A stretch of 64,000 nt of DNA from Clostridiales bacterium (GTDB lineage Bacteria; Bacillota; Clostridia; Oscillospirales; Oscillospiraceae), in NCBI GenBank assembly GCA_004556965.1, contig SFFE01000002.1, positions 1 through 64,000 of the forward strand. Reading direction: 5' to 3'. Position 1 is the stretch's first letter. Each line of letters opens with the position of its first letter. A program made the position numbers and the translations under genes. This document shows, in pieces, positions 1 to 8,701 of this stretch. The notes beneath the pieces are model-generated. The model worked only from the letters and a program-made list of their open reading frames with translations, did no database searches and had not been told where the DNA came from.

Positions 1-50
1 ACGGCGTAGCCGTGACGGATGAGGTGTTCTCCGTTTCGCAGCTGGCATTG

Positions 51-100
51 CCCTCATCAGTCGGCTCCGCCGACAGCTTCCCCCAGAGGGGGAAGCCTTT
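51..100 (-). repeat. Two-hairpin intergenic repeat behind pyrI
   Basis: Two adjacent hairpins directly follow the pyrI stop codon: arms GCTTCCCCC (76-84) and GGGGGAAGC (88-96), then GTCGGC (60-65) and GCCGAC (69-74), followed on the minus strand by a GATGAGG-like tail. The same plan recurs at 35965-36014 with different arm bases but intact pairing. The first hairpin could also end pyr transcription, although no clear T-run follows it. Bases 1-50 hold no gene I can support. Confidence 0.55.
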
Positions 101-519
101 TAGCGCTCGGCCTTCGCCTCGCAGTAGATGCAACGGTAGGTCTTCGTCTCGCGGTTCGAAAGCTTGAAAATTTGCGGCAGGTCGGGTTCGGCGCTCGTGA
201 TGCAGCGGGGATTGCGGCAGCGCAGCACGCTCGTGATGCGCTCCGGCAATCCGGCGTGCTTTTTCTCGACGAGCACGCCGCCGCGGATGACGTTGATCGT
301 CGCGTCCGGATCGACGAAGCCGAGCACGTCGAGATGGATCTCCAGATCGGAGTCGATCTTGATGATGTCCTTCTTGCCCAGCTTCTGGCTGGGCGCGTTT
401 TTGATGATGGCCACCGGGCAGTCGAGCGTGCCCAGCCCCAGCAGGCGGTACAGCTCCATCGCGCCGCCCGCGCGGATGTGGTCGATGACGATGCCGTCGG
501 TGATCGAGTCGATTTTCAT
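100..519 (-). CDS. pyrI: Aspartate carbamoyltransferase regulatory subunit PyrI
   Basis: The 139-residue protein is the regulatory chain that binds the catalytic chain PyrB and gives the enzyme nucleotide feedback control. The C-terminal zinc domain is visible as two cysteine pairs, CRNPRC and CIYC, which bind zinc and contact PyrB. The start is the ATG at 519 (MKIDSI), which has a GGGAGGGA ribosome site; the upstream in-frame ATG lacks one. It is the last gene of the pyr operon, 19 nt after pyrB. Having pyrI next to pyrB implies an allosteric holoenzyme like that of enterobacteria, rather than the PyrB-only type of Bacillus. Identity is secure. Confidence 0.95.
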   Translation of the reverse strand: MKIDSITDGIVIDHIRAGGAMELYRLLGLGTLDCPVAIIKNAPSQKLGKKDIIKIDSDLEIHLDVLGFVDPDATINVIRGGVLVEKKHAGLPERITSVLRCRNPRCITSAEPDLPQIFKLSNRETKTYRCIYCEAKAER

Positions 520-538
520 AGTCGTGTCCCTCCCAGCG

Positions 539-1453
539 TCACGCAAGCTCCAGCAGCTTCAAAATCAGCGCCATGCGCACGAACTTGCCGTTGCGCGCCT
601 GCCGGAAGTAGCACGCGCGTGGGTCGGCGTCGATCTCGGTGGAGATCTCGTTCACGCGCGGCAACGGGTGCAGGATGGCAAGCTCCTGCTTCGCGCCGGC
701 GAGCTTTTCCGGCGTGAGGATATAGCTGTCCTTCAGACGGAGGTAGTCCTCCTCATTGAAAAACCGCTCGCGCTGCACGCGGGTCATATACAGTACGTCC
801 AGCTCCGGCATCACGGCCTCCAGATCGGTCGTCTGCTGGTAGGGCAGGCCCTGATCGAGCAGGATGTCGCGCTTGATATAGCTCGGCAGCTTCAGCTCGT
901 CCGGGGAGATGAGCACGAAGTTCACGCCCTCGCAGCGGGAGAGCGCCGCGATGAGCGAGTGCACCGTGCGGCCGAACTTCAGGTCGCCGCACAGGCCGAT
1001 CGTGAAGTGGTCGAGCCGCCCCAGCTCGCGCCGGATGGTCATCAGGTCCGTGAGCGTCTGGGTCGGGTGGTTGTGTCCGCCGTCGCCCGCGTTGATGATC
1101 GGTACGTCCGAATGCAGCGCGGCGACCAGCGGAGCGCCCTCCTTCGGGTGGCGCATGGCGATGATGTCCGCGTAGCAGCCGACGACGCGGATCGTGTCGG
1201 CCACGCTCTCGCCCTTGGACGCGGAGGAGCTGGCCGCCTCGGAAAAGCCCAGTACCTGACCGCCCAGCTCGTACATCGCGGCTTCAAACGACAATCTTGT
1301 GCGCGTGCTCGGCTCGAAAAAGAGCGTCGCGAGTTTCTTGTACCGGCACGCCTCGCGGTAGGCGGCGGGGTCGGCGACGATGGCGTCGGCGAGATCAAGC
1401 AGCTCCGTGATCTCCGCCTGCGACAGGTCGCGGATGTCGATCAGACTGCGCAT
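539..1453 (-). CDS. pyrB: Aspartate carbamoyltransferase catalytic subunit PyrB
   Basis: This cytosolic enzyme condenses carbamoyl phosphate with aspartate to N-carbamoylaspartate, the committed step of pyrimidine synthesis. At 304 residues it has the usual length. The carbamoyl-phosphate site FEPSTRTRLSFE lies near residue 46, and HPLPRVNEI sits in the aspartate domain near residue 260. Its start overlaps the end of pyrE by 13 nt, so translation is probably coupled. With pyrI directly downstream it likely forms the regulated holoenzyme. Confidence 0.97.
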   Translation of the reverse strand: MRSLIDIRDLSQAEITELLDLADAIVADPAAYREACRYKKLATLFFEPSTRTRLSFEAAMYELGGQVLGFSEAASSSASKGESVADTIRVVGCYADIIAMRHPKEGAPLVAALHSDVPIINAGDGGHNHPTQTLTDLMTIRRELGRLDHFTIGLCGDLKFGRTVHSLIAALSRCEGVNFVLISPDELKLPSYIKRDILLDQGLPYQQTTDLEAVMPELDVLYMTRVQRERFFNEEDYLRLKDSYILTPEKLAGAKQELAILHPLPRVNEISTEIDADPRACYFRQARNGKFVRMALILKLLELA

Positions 1454-2088
1454 ACGACGCCCTCCATCCAGCGCTCATCCGCGGGATCGTCGCGGAAGGC
1501 GAGCAGCCGCTGCACGTCCGCCGGGGCAATGTAGCCCTCCGCCGCCGCGACCTCTGCAATGGCGTCGAAATCCGTGAGACTCACGGCGCGCACGCCGGCT
1601 TCGGCAAGGCGCTCCCGGCCTTTTTTCATGTTGTAGGTGAAGATGCTCACCACGCCCAGCACCTCGGCGCCCGCCTCGCGCAGCGCCTCCACGGCGGAGA
1701 TGACGCTGCCGCCGGTGGAGATCAGGTCTTCGATCACGACGGCCTTTTCACCCTTTTCCAGCCGCCCCTCGATCTGGTTCTGGCGGCCGTGATCCTTCGC
1801 GCCGGAGCGGACATAGCCCATCGGCAGGCCGAGCAGGTGCCCGGCGATGGCGGCGTGGGCGATCCCGGCGGTGGCGGTGCCCATGAGCACCTCCGCGTCC
1901 GGGAACTCGCGGCGGATGGTTCCGGCCAGCGCGGCCTCGACGATGCTGCGCGCGTCCGGCGCGGTGAGGATGAGCCGGTTGTCGCAGTAGACGGGGCTTT
2001 TAATGCCGCTGGCCCACGTGAAGGGCGCTTCGGGGCGCAGGAACACCGCGCCGATCTTCAGCAGCTCTCTTGCAATTTCGTTTTTCAT
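1441..2088 (-). CDS. pyrE: Orotate phosphoribosyltransferase PyrE
   Basis: It transfers the phosphoribosyl group of PRPP to orotate, giving OMP. The 215-residue protein carries the PRPP-binding loop AVVIEDLISTGGS near residue 117, typical of type I phosphoribosyltransferases. It overlaps pyrF by 4 nt (ATGA) upstream and pyrB by 13 nt downstream, in the middle of the pyr operon. The PRPP it uses would come from Prs, encoded at 19400. Identity is secure. Confidence 0.96.
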   Translation of the reverse strand: MKNEIARELLKIGAVFLRPEAPFTWASGIKSPVYCDNRLILTAPDARSIVEAALAGTIRREFPDAEVLMGTATAGIAHAAIAGHLLGLPMGYVRSGAKDHGRQNQIEGRLEKGEKAVVIEDLISTGGSVISAVEALREAGAEVLGVVSIFTYNMKKGRERLAEAGVRAVSLTDFDAIAEVAAAEGYIAPADVQRLLAFRDDPADERWMEGVVCAV

Positions 2089-2795
2089 TTCGATTCCCCT
2101 CCCACAAATTCAGAAACGCAGCGGCGGTAGGCCGCGACGGGGTCGTCCGCGCCCGTGATCGGGCGGCCGACGACGATGTAGTCCGAGCCGAGCGTGCGCG
2201 CCCCGGCGGGCGTCGTGATGCGCACCTGGTCGCCCGCGTCGGCGGACGAGAAGCGCACGCCGGGCGTCACGGTGAGAAAGTCCGCGCCGCAGTGCGCGTG
2301 TACCCTGCCCGCCTCCAGCGGCGAGCAGACCACGCCGTCCAGCCCCGCGTCGCGCGCGTTCGCCGCGTAGTGCAGCACGACCTCCTCCAGCGGACGGTCG
2401 ATCAGCAGCTCGGTGCGCATGCGCGTCTCGTCCGTGGAGGTGAGCTGCGTCACGGCGATGAGCAGCGGGCGCGTTCCGTCCGGGCGGGTGAGCCCGTCCA
2501 CGGCGGCGGCCATCATCTTCTGTGTGCCGAAGGCGTGCAGGTTTATCATGTCCGCGCCGAGGTCGCGCAATACGCGCATCGCGTGATTTACGGTGTTCGG
2601 AATGTCGCACAGCTTGAGATCGAGAAACACGCTGTGGCCGCGCGCCTTGATTTCGCGGACGATGTCCGGCCCCGCGGCGTAAAACAGCTCCATGCCGATC
2701 TTGACATACGGCCGCTCGTCCCGGAATTGGTCGAGAAAGCCCAAAACGCGCTCCCGGTCGGGGAAATCGCAGGCGATGATGACGTCTTTACCCAT
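2085..2795 (-). CDS. pyrF: Orotidine 5'-phosphate decarboxylase PyrF
   Basis: It decarboxylates OMP to UMP, the last step of the pathway. The 236-residue protein has the family catalytic stretch FLDLKLCDIPNTV near residue 58. The ATG at 2795 (MGKDVIIACDF) is chosen because a perfect AGGAGG lies just upstream and the family begins with a beta strand at this point; the open frame runs further upstream but only as a shadow of pyrD. It overlaps pyrD by 8 nt and pyrE by 4 nt. Confidence 0.95.
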   Translation of the reverse strand: MGKDVIIACDFPDRERVLGFLDQFRDERPYVKIGMELFYAAGPDIVREIKARGHSVFLDLKLCDIPNTVNHAMRVLRDLGADMINLHAFGTQKMMAAAVDGLTRPDGTRPLLIAVTQLTSTDETRMRTELLIDRPLEEVVLHYAANARDAGLDGVVCSPLEAGRVHAHCGADFLTVTPGVRFSSADAGDQVRITTPAGARTLGSDYIVVGRPITGADDPVAAYRRCVSEFVGGESK

Positions 2796-3702
2796 GGTGT
2801 GCGCCTCCTGTGAGTTCAGATAGATTTGTGATGCCGTATCGCGCCATGGCGTCCGGCAGCGCGGCAATGATGTCGCGCGCGGCGAAGGGGTTGCGGAGAT
2901 TGGCCGCGCCCACGCCAACGGCGGTCGCCCCGGCGAGCAGCATTTCAATGGCGTCCTCGGCGCTCGACACGCCGCCCATCCCGATGATGGGGATGGACAC
3001 CGCCTCGTACACCTGCCAGACCATCCGCAGCGCGACGGGGAACACCGCGCTGCCGGAAAGCCCGCCCGTAATATTTCGCAGCACGGGACGGCGCGTCGCG
3101 GGGTCGATGCGCATGGCGAGCAGCGTGTTGATGAGCGACAGCCCGTCCGCGCCCGCGTCCTCGCACGCGCGGGCGATGGCGGCGATGTCCGTGACGTTCG
3201 GCGTGAGCTTTACGATGACGGGCTTCGTCACCGCCGCCTTGACCGCTTTTGTCACCGCGGCGGCGCTCTCCGGCGACGTGCCGAAGCCCATGCCGCCGCC
3301 GTGCACGTTCGGGCAACTGATGTTCACTTCCAGCCAGCCGACCTGCGCGCACGCGTCGAATTTCTGCGCCACGCGGACGTACTCGTCCACGGAAAAGCCG
3401 CAGACGTTCGCCACGATGGGCTTGTGAAAGACCGCCGCGAGCTTCGGCAGCTCGTCGGCAATCACCGCGTCAATGCCTGGATTTTGCAGGCCGACGGCGT
3501 TGAGCATCCCGGCGTAGCCCTCCGCGATGCGCGGCGCGCTGTTGCCGAAGCGGGGCGCTTCGGTCGTGCCCTTGCAGGAAAAACTGCCGAGGCAGTTGAT
3601 GTCGTAGAGGTCGGCAAACTCATAGCCATAGCCGAAGGTGCCGGAGGCCGGGATGATGGGATTGTCCAGGTCCATGCCGCAAAGATTTACGCTCGTATTC
3701 AC
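2788..3702 (-). CDS. pyrD: Dihydroorotate dehydrogenase B, catalytic subunit PyrD
   Basis: It oxidises dihydroorotate to orotate on FMN and passes electrons to PyrK, so it is the NAD-linked class 1B type. The 304-residue protein has the active-site motif NISCPN with its cysteine near residue 130, and a C-terminal FMN phosphate site around IIGMGGVSS. The GTG at 3702 is chosen as start: a GGGGAGGT ribosome site precedes it and it overlaps the pyrK stop as GTGA. The longer frame upstream only mirrors pyrK. The pairing with pyrK supports class 1B over the quinone-linked class 2. Confidence 0.95.
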   Translation of the reverse strand: MNTSVNLCGMDLDNPIIPASGTFGYGYEFADLYDINCLGSFSCKGTTEAPRFGNSAPRIAEGYAGMLNAVGLQNPGIDAVIADELPKLAAVFHKPIVANVCGFSVDEYVRVAQKFDACAQVGWLEVNISCPNVHGGGMGFGTSPESAAAVTKAVKAAVTKPVIVKLTPNVTDIAAIARACEDAGADGLSLINTLLAMRIDPATRRPVLRNITGGLSGSAVFPVALRMVWQVYEAVSIPIIGMGGVSSAEDAIEMLLAGATAVGVGAANLRNPFAARDIIAALPDAMARYGITNLSELTGGAHHG

Positions 3703-4430
3703 CAGACCACCTCCCCGCGGTGAAAGACCGGCCCGTCCCGGCAGACGCGCTTGGGCCCCTGCGCGGTCTCGACCGTGCAGCCCATGCACGCGCCGAAGCC
3801 GCAGCCCATGCGCGCTTCGAGCGAAAACTGTGCGTCCGTTTTGCAGCGCCGGTCCAGCTCTGCGAGCATCGGCAGCGGCCCGCAGGCGTAGAGATAGGTG
3901 AAATCCACCATGTTCAGCGCGTCCGGCGCAAGCCCGCGCGCGCCCAGACTGCCGTCCTCCGTGAGCACGAGCAGCTGCGCGCCGAGTTTTTGGAATTCGT
4001 CGAGATAAAACGCCTCCGCCGCCGTGCGGAAGGCGAGCGCGGCGATGGGACGGCTTCCCGCATCGCGCAGCGTTTTGCAGCTCCAGTACAGCGCCGGCAC
4101 GCCGCTGCCGCCGCCGAGCAGCAGCGGCCGGTCTCCCGCGCAGGAGAGGTCAAAGCCGTTGCCCAGCCCCGTGAGCAGGTCGAGCGTGTCGCTCGGGCGC
4201 AGGGCGCAGATGCGCTCCGTGCCGCGCCCGACGCGCCGGACGACCACCGTGAGCGTGTCGCCCTGCACGCCGCACACGGAAAACGGGCGGCGCAGGAACA
4301 GCCCGTCGAGCTGCACGTTCACGAACTGCCCCGGCCGCTGCACGGCGGAGCAGTCCCCGCGCAGACGCAGCCGGTGCAGCCCCGGCAGCAGCGTCTCGTT
4401 CGAGAGCACTTCAAAGATTCCCTGTTTCAT
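3699..4430 (-). CDS. pyrK: Dihydroorotate dehydrogenase B, electron transfer subunit PyrK
   Basis: A ferredoxin-reductase-like subunit that carries electrons from the FMN of PyrD through a [2Fe-2S] cluster and FAD to NAD+. The 243-residue protein shows the FAD-binding RLRG/RRPFSV region in its first third and the C-terminal cluster ligands in CGFGACMGC plus a later VC. Its stop overlaps the pyrD GTG start by 4 nt, giving the usual tight PyrK-PyrD coupling. It starts 7 nt after the carB stop. Confidence 0.95.
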   Translation of the reverse strand: MKQGIFEVLSNETLLPGLHRLRLRGDCSAVQRPGQFVNVQLDGLFLRRPFSVCGVQGDTLTVVVRRVGRGTERICALRPSDTLDLLTGLGNGFDLSCAGDRPLLLGGGSGVPALYWSCKTLRDAGSRPIAALAFRTAAEAFYLDEFQKLGAQLLVLTEDGSLGARGLAPDALNMVDFTYLYACGPLPMLAELDRRCKTDAQFSLEARMGCGFGACMGCTVETAQGPKRVCRDGPVFHRGEVVW

Positions 4431-4437
4431 AATCCCC

Positions 4438-7400
4438 TCACCCGTCGATCGTGGAGATCGAGATCGTGATCTCCTCCAGCACGTCCAGCAGCACGCGCAC
4501 GGTGTCGAGCGCGGTGAAGATGGTGACGTTGTTTTCCACGGCGCAGCGGCGGATCTCGTACCCGTCCGTGTGGGAGGACATGGAGCTGATGTCGCGCGTA
4601 TTGATGACGTAGCTCACATAGCCGCGGCGGATGGAGTCGAGAATCTCCTCGCTGCCCTCGCTGAGCTTCTTCTTGATTCGGGTGCGGATGCCGTGCCCGC
4701 GAAGGAAGCGCGCCGTGCCCTCCGTGGCCTCAATGTTGAAGCCGAGGTCGTAGAACCGGCGGATGAGCGGCAGGGCTTCCTCCTTATCGCAGTCCGCGAT
4801 GGTGACGAACACGGTGCCGGAATTCGCCACGTTCATGCCCGAGGCCTGCAGCGCTTTGTACAGCGCGCGGTTGAGCGCCCGGTCGTAGCCGATGGCCTCG
4901 CCGGTGGACTTCATTTCGGGGGAGAGGTAGGCGTCCAGCCCGGAAATTTTCGAGAACGAGAAGGCGGGCACCTTCACATAGTAGCGGTCGCGGTTCGGCG
5001 GGCAGAGCACGTCGATGCCCTGCGCGCGCAGGGGCTTTCCGAGCATGACGAGCGTGCCGATGTCGGCAAGGCTGTAGCCCGTGGCCTTGGAGATGAACGG
5101 CACGGTGCGCGACGAGCGCGGGTTCACCTCGATGATGTACACATTGTCGCTGCGGTCCACGATGAACTGGATGTTGTACAGTCCCACGATGCCGATGCCG
5201 AGACCAAGCCGGCGCGTATAGTCGAGGATCGTGGCCTTTACGCGGTCGGGCAGGCTCACGGCGGGGTAGACGCTGATGCTGTCGCCGGAGTGCACGCCCG
5301 TGCGCTCCACGTGCTCCATGATGCCGGGGACGAACACGTTCTCCCCGTCGCACACGGCGTCCACCTCGCACTCGCGGCCAATGATGTATTTGTCCACGAG
5401 CACCGGCTGCTTTTCGTCGATGCGCACGGCGTTTTCCAGGTAGTAGCGCAGCGACGCTTCCTCCGCGACGATCTGCATCGCCCGGCCGCCGAGCACGTAG
5501 CTCGGCCGGACGAGCACGGGGTAGCCGATCTCCGCCGCGGCCTTCACGCCGGCCTCCACGCTCGTAACGGCGCGGCCATTTGGCTGCGGGATGCCCAGCT
5601 CCAGCAGCAGCTTTTCAAAGCAGTCGCGGTTTTCCGCGCGCTCGATGGCGTCCGGCCCCGTGCCGATGAGCTTCACGCCGCGCTCCATCAGGGGTTCGAC
5701 CAAATTGATGGCCGTCTGTCCGCCGAGCGTGGCGATCACGCCGATGGGATGCTCCAGGTCGATGACGTTCATCACGTCCTCCACGGTGAGCGGCTCGAAG
5801 TAGAGCTTGTCGCTGCACGTGTAGTCGGTAGAGACGGTTTCGGGGTTGTTGTTGATGATGATGGCCTCATACCCCGCCTCGCGGATGGTCTTCACCGCGT
5901 GGACGGTGGAGTAGTCGAACTCCACGCCCTGTCCGATGCGGATCGGTCCCGCGCCGAGCACGAGAATTTTCTCCCGGTCGGAGACGACGGACTCGTTTTC
6001 CTCCTCGTAGGTGGAGTAGAAGTAGGGGATGTAGCTTTCAAACTCGCTCGCGCAGGTGTCGATCATCTTGTACACCGGCGTGATGCCGAGCTTGCGGCGC
6101 AGCGCGCAGATCTCCTGCACCGGACACTTCCACAGATGCGCCAGATGCCGGTCGGAAAAACCCATGCGCTTGGCGCGGCGGAGATACTCGCCGTTGCCGG
6201 GGTCGTCCTTGATCTCGCGCTCCAGCTCCACAATGTTGTGGATCTTATCGAGAAACAGCATGTCGATGCCCGTGATGTTGCAGATGCGGTTGTAGTCCAC
6301 GCCCAGCCACATGAGCTGCGCGATGGCGAAGAGCCGGTCGTCCGTGCCGAGCTTGATGTATTCCAACAGATCGTCCACGGGCATGTGGTGGAACTTCGGC
6401 ATGTACACGTGGTGCACGCCGATCTCCAGCGAGCGGATGGCCTTCAGCAGGCTCTCCTCGATCGTGCGGCCGACGGCCATCACCTCGCCTGTGGCCTTCA
6501 TCTGCGTGCCGAGCTGGTTGGACGCGCCCGCAAACTTGTCAAACGGGAAGCGGGGCATCTTGGTCACGACGTAGTCGAGCGTCGGCTCGAAGGAGGCGGG
6601 GGTGTTCGCGATCTGAATCTCGTCGAGCGTCATGCCGACGGCGATCTTGGCCGAAACGCGGGCGATGGGGTAGCCGCTGGCCTTGGACGCGAGCGCGGAC
6701 GAGCGCGACACGCGCGGGTTCACCTCGATGAGGTAGTAGCGGAAGCTCTCCGGGTCGAGCGCGAATTGCACGTTGCAGCCGCCCTCCACCTCCAGCGCAC
6801 GGATCAGGCGCAGGGCGCTGTCGCGCAGCATGTGGTATTCGCGGTTCGTGAGCGTCTGGCTCGGCGCGACGACGATGGAGTCGCCCGTGTGGATGCCCAC
6901 GGGGTCGATGTTTTCCATGTTGCAGACGGTGATGGCGGTGTCGTTCGCGTCGCGCATCACCTCGTATTCGATCTCCTTGTAGCCCTTGATGCTCTTTTCC
7001 ACCAGCACCTGATGCACCGGGGAGAGGGCGAGCGCGTTCTTGGCGATCTCCAGCAACTCCTCCTCATTGTCGGCAAAGCCGCCGCCCGTGCCGCCGAGCG
7101 TGAACGCCGGGCGCAGCACCACGGGATAGCCGATGTCGAGCGCTGCCTTGCGGCACTCGTCGAGTGTGTGCGCCGTTTCGGACGGGAGCACCGGCTCGCC
7201 CAGCGCCTCGCACAGCTCCTTGAATTTTTCGCGGTCCTCCGCGCGCGCGATGCTCTCGCACCGCGTGCCGAGTACCTCAACCTGGCACTCGTGCAGCACG
7301 CCCTGTTCCTCGAGCTGCATCACGAGATTCAGCCCCGTCTGCCCGCCGATGCCGGGCACGATCGCGTCCGGGCGCTCGTAGCGGATGATGCGCGCCACGT

Positions 7401-7617
7401 ATTCGGGCGTGAGCGGCTCCATGTACACCTTGTCGGCAATGGCGGTGTCGGTCATGATGGTCGCGGGGTTGGAGTTCGCCAGCACGACCTCGTAGCCCTC
7501 CTCGCGCAGGGCAAGACACGCCTGCGTGCCCGCGTAGTCGAACTCGGCGGCCTGCCCGATGACGATCGGGCCGGAGCCGATGACCAGAATCTTGTGAATG
7601 TCGGTTCTCTTAGGCAT
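4438..7617 (-). CDS. carB: Carbamoyl-phosphate synthase large subunit CarB
   Basis: It makes carbamoyl phosphate from bicarbonate, two ATP and the ammonia released by CarA. The 1059-residue protein contains two homologous ATP-grasp halves, seen from the repeated VIGSGPIVIGQ / VLGAGPIRIGQ openings near residues 12 and 550, and a C-terminal MGS-like allosteric domain. The ATG at 7617 (MPKRTDIHK) starts the family-typical N terminus; the open frame continues upstream only as antiframe of carA. It overlaps carA by 8 nt. With only this carAB pair in view, it may also feed arginine synthesis, but the operon points to pyrimidines. Confidence 0.97.
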   Translation of the reverse strand: MPKRTDIHKILVIGSGPIVIGQAAEFDYAGTQACLALREEGYEVVLANSNPATIMTDTAIADKVYMEPLTPEYVARIIRYERPDAIVPGIGGQTGLNLVMQLEEQGVLHECQVEVLGTRCESIARAEDREKFKELCEALGEPVLPSETAHTLDECRKAALDIGYPVVLRPAFTLGGTGGGFADNEEELLEIAKNALALSPVHQVLVEKSIKGYKEIEYEVMRDANDTAITVCNMENIDPVGIHTGDSIVVAPSQTLTNREYHMLRDSALRLIRALEVEGGCNVQFALDPESFRYYLIEVNPRVSRSSALASKASGYPIARVSAKIAVGMTLDEIQIANTPASFEPTLDYVVTKMPRFPFDKFAGASNQLGTQMKATGEVMAVGRTIEESLLKAIRSLEIGVHHVYMPKFHHMPVDDLLEYIKLGTDDRLFAIAQLMWLGVDYNRICNITGIDMLFLDKIHNIVELEREIKDDPGNGEYLRRAKRMGFSDRHLAHLWKCPVQEICALRRKLGITPVYKMIDTCASEFESYIPYFYSTYEEENESVVSDREKILVLGAGPIRIGQGVEFDYSTVHAVKTIREAGYEAIIINNNPETVSTDYTCSDKLYFEPLTVEDVMNVIDLEHPIGVIATLGGQTAINLVEPLMERGVKLIGTGPDAIERAENRDCFEKLLLELGIPQPNGRAVTSVEAGVKAAAEIGYPVLVRPSYVLGGRAMQIVAEEASLRYYLENAVRIDEKQPVLVDKYIIGRECEVDAVCDGENVFVPGIMEHVERTGVHSGDSISVYPAVSLPDRVKATILDYTRRLGLGIGIVGLYNIQFIVDRSDNVYIIEVNPRSSRTVPFISKATGYSLADIGTLVMLGKPLRAQGIDVLCPPNRDRYYVKVPAFSFSKISGLDAYLSPEMKSTGEAIGYDRALNRALYKALQASGMNVANSGTVFVTIADCDKEEALPLIRRFYDLGFNIEATEGTARFLRGHGIRTRIKKKLSEGSEEILDSIRRGYVSYVINTRDISSMSSHTDGYEIRRCAVENNVTIFTALDTVRVLLDVLEEITISISTIDG

Positions 7618-8701
7618 GGTCGGCACCCCCCAGCATGGCGATGAATTGGTCGAACAGATACCCGCTGTCCTGCGGGCCGGGCGCGCTCTCCGGATGGTAC
7701 TGCACGGAGAAGATGCGGTCGCGCGCACAGGCCACGCCCTCGATCGTGCCGTCGAGCAGGTTGATGTGCGTCGGCACAAGGTCGGTGTTTTCAAGCGACG
7801 CGGCATCCACGGCGTAGCTGTGGTTCTGGCTCGTGATCTCGATCTTGCCGGTCGAAAGGGCGCGCACCGGATGGTTGCCGCCTCGGTGGCCGAACTTGAG
7901 CTTGTAGGTCTCGGCGCCGTAGGCGAGGGAAATCACCTGATGGCCGAGACAGATGCCGAAGATGGGATATTTCCCGCGGAGCTTCCGCACGGTCTCCACG
8001 ACCTCCGGCACATCCTGCGGGTCGCCGGGGCCGTTGGAGAGAAACACGCCGTCCGGCTTCATAAAGTCGATGGCCTCCGCCGGCGTGTCGTAGGGCACGA
8101 CCGTCACGTTGCAGCCGCGCGCGTTCAGCGAGCGCACGATGTTCAGCTTGATGCCGCAGTCCACGGCGACGACGTTGTATTTGTGGTTTGAGGTGCGGGA
8201 GTACCAGCGCTTTTTGCAGCTCACCCGCCGCACCAGATCGCGCGGCAGCTCCGTCTCCGTCAGGCGGCGCACGGCCTCCTCACGCGGCGTGGAAGCGTCC
8301 GTGATGAGCGCCTTCTGGCTGCCGAGCGCGCGGATCTCGCGCGTGAGCTTGCGCGTGTCCACGCCCGCAACGCCAGGGATGGCATACTCGCACATCAGCT
8401 CCGAGAGCGTCTTGGTATAGCGGAAGTTCGAAGGGTTGTCGTTGTATTCGCGCACGATCAGCGCGCCGATGGTGGGCGTTTTCGTCTCGAAGTCCTCGTC
8501 CGTGATGCCGTAGTTGCCGATGATGGGGTAGGTCATCACCACGGCCTGCCCCGTGTACGACGGGTCGGACACGATCTCCTGATACCCGACCATGGACGTG
8601 TTGAACACCAGCTCGCACACGCGCTCGCCCGGGTCGCCGAAGCCCGTGCCGCAGTATTCACTGCCGTTTTCCAGCACGATCTTTCTCATTTCGCTTTCCA
8701 T
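7610..8701 (-). CDS. carA: Carbamoyl-phosphate synthase small subunit CarA
   Basis: This class I glutamine amidotransferase hydrolyses glutamine and channels ammonia to CarB. The 363-residue protein has the nucleophile motif FGICLGHQ near residue 245 and the HPES element of the catalytic histidine and glutamate near the C terminus. The ATG at 8701 is preferred over that at 8689 because a GGAGGAG site is correctly spaced before it. It overlaps pyrC by 16 nt and carB by 8 nt. Confidence 0.96.
   Translation of the reverse strand: MESEMRKIVLENGSEYCGTGFGDPGERVCELVFNTSMVGYQEIVSDPSYTGQAVVMTYPIIGNYGITDEDFETKTPTIGALIVREYNDNPSNFRYTKTLSELMCEYAIPGVAGVDTRKLTREIRALGSQKALITDASTPREEAVRRLTETELPRDLVRRVSCKKRWYSRTSNHKYNVVAVDCGIKLNIVRSLNARGCNVTVVPYDTPAEAIDFMKPDGVFLSNGPGDPQDVPEVVETVRKLRGKYPIFGICLGHQVISLAYGAETYKLKFGHRGGNHPVRALSTGKIEITSQNHSYAVDAASLENTDLVPTHINLLDGTIEGVACARDRIFSVQYHPESAPGPQDSGYLFDQFIAMLGGADHA

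Noticed and set aside
4024..7644. A 1206-codon open frame on the plus strand opposite carB
   Set aside because: It is the antisense shadow of carB: His/Arg/Val/Ala-rich, no ribosome site or motif. carB has clear ATP-grasp motifs in the other direction.
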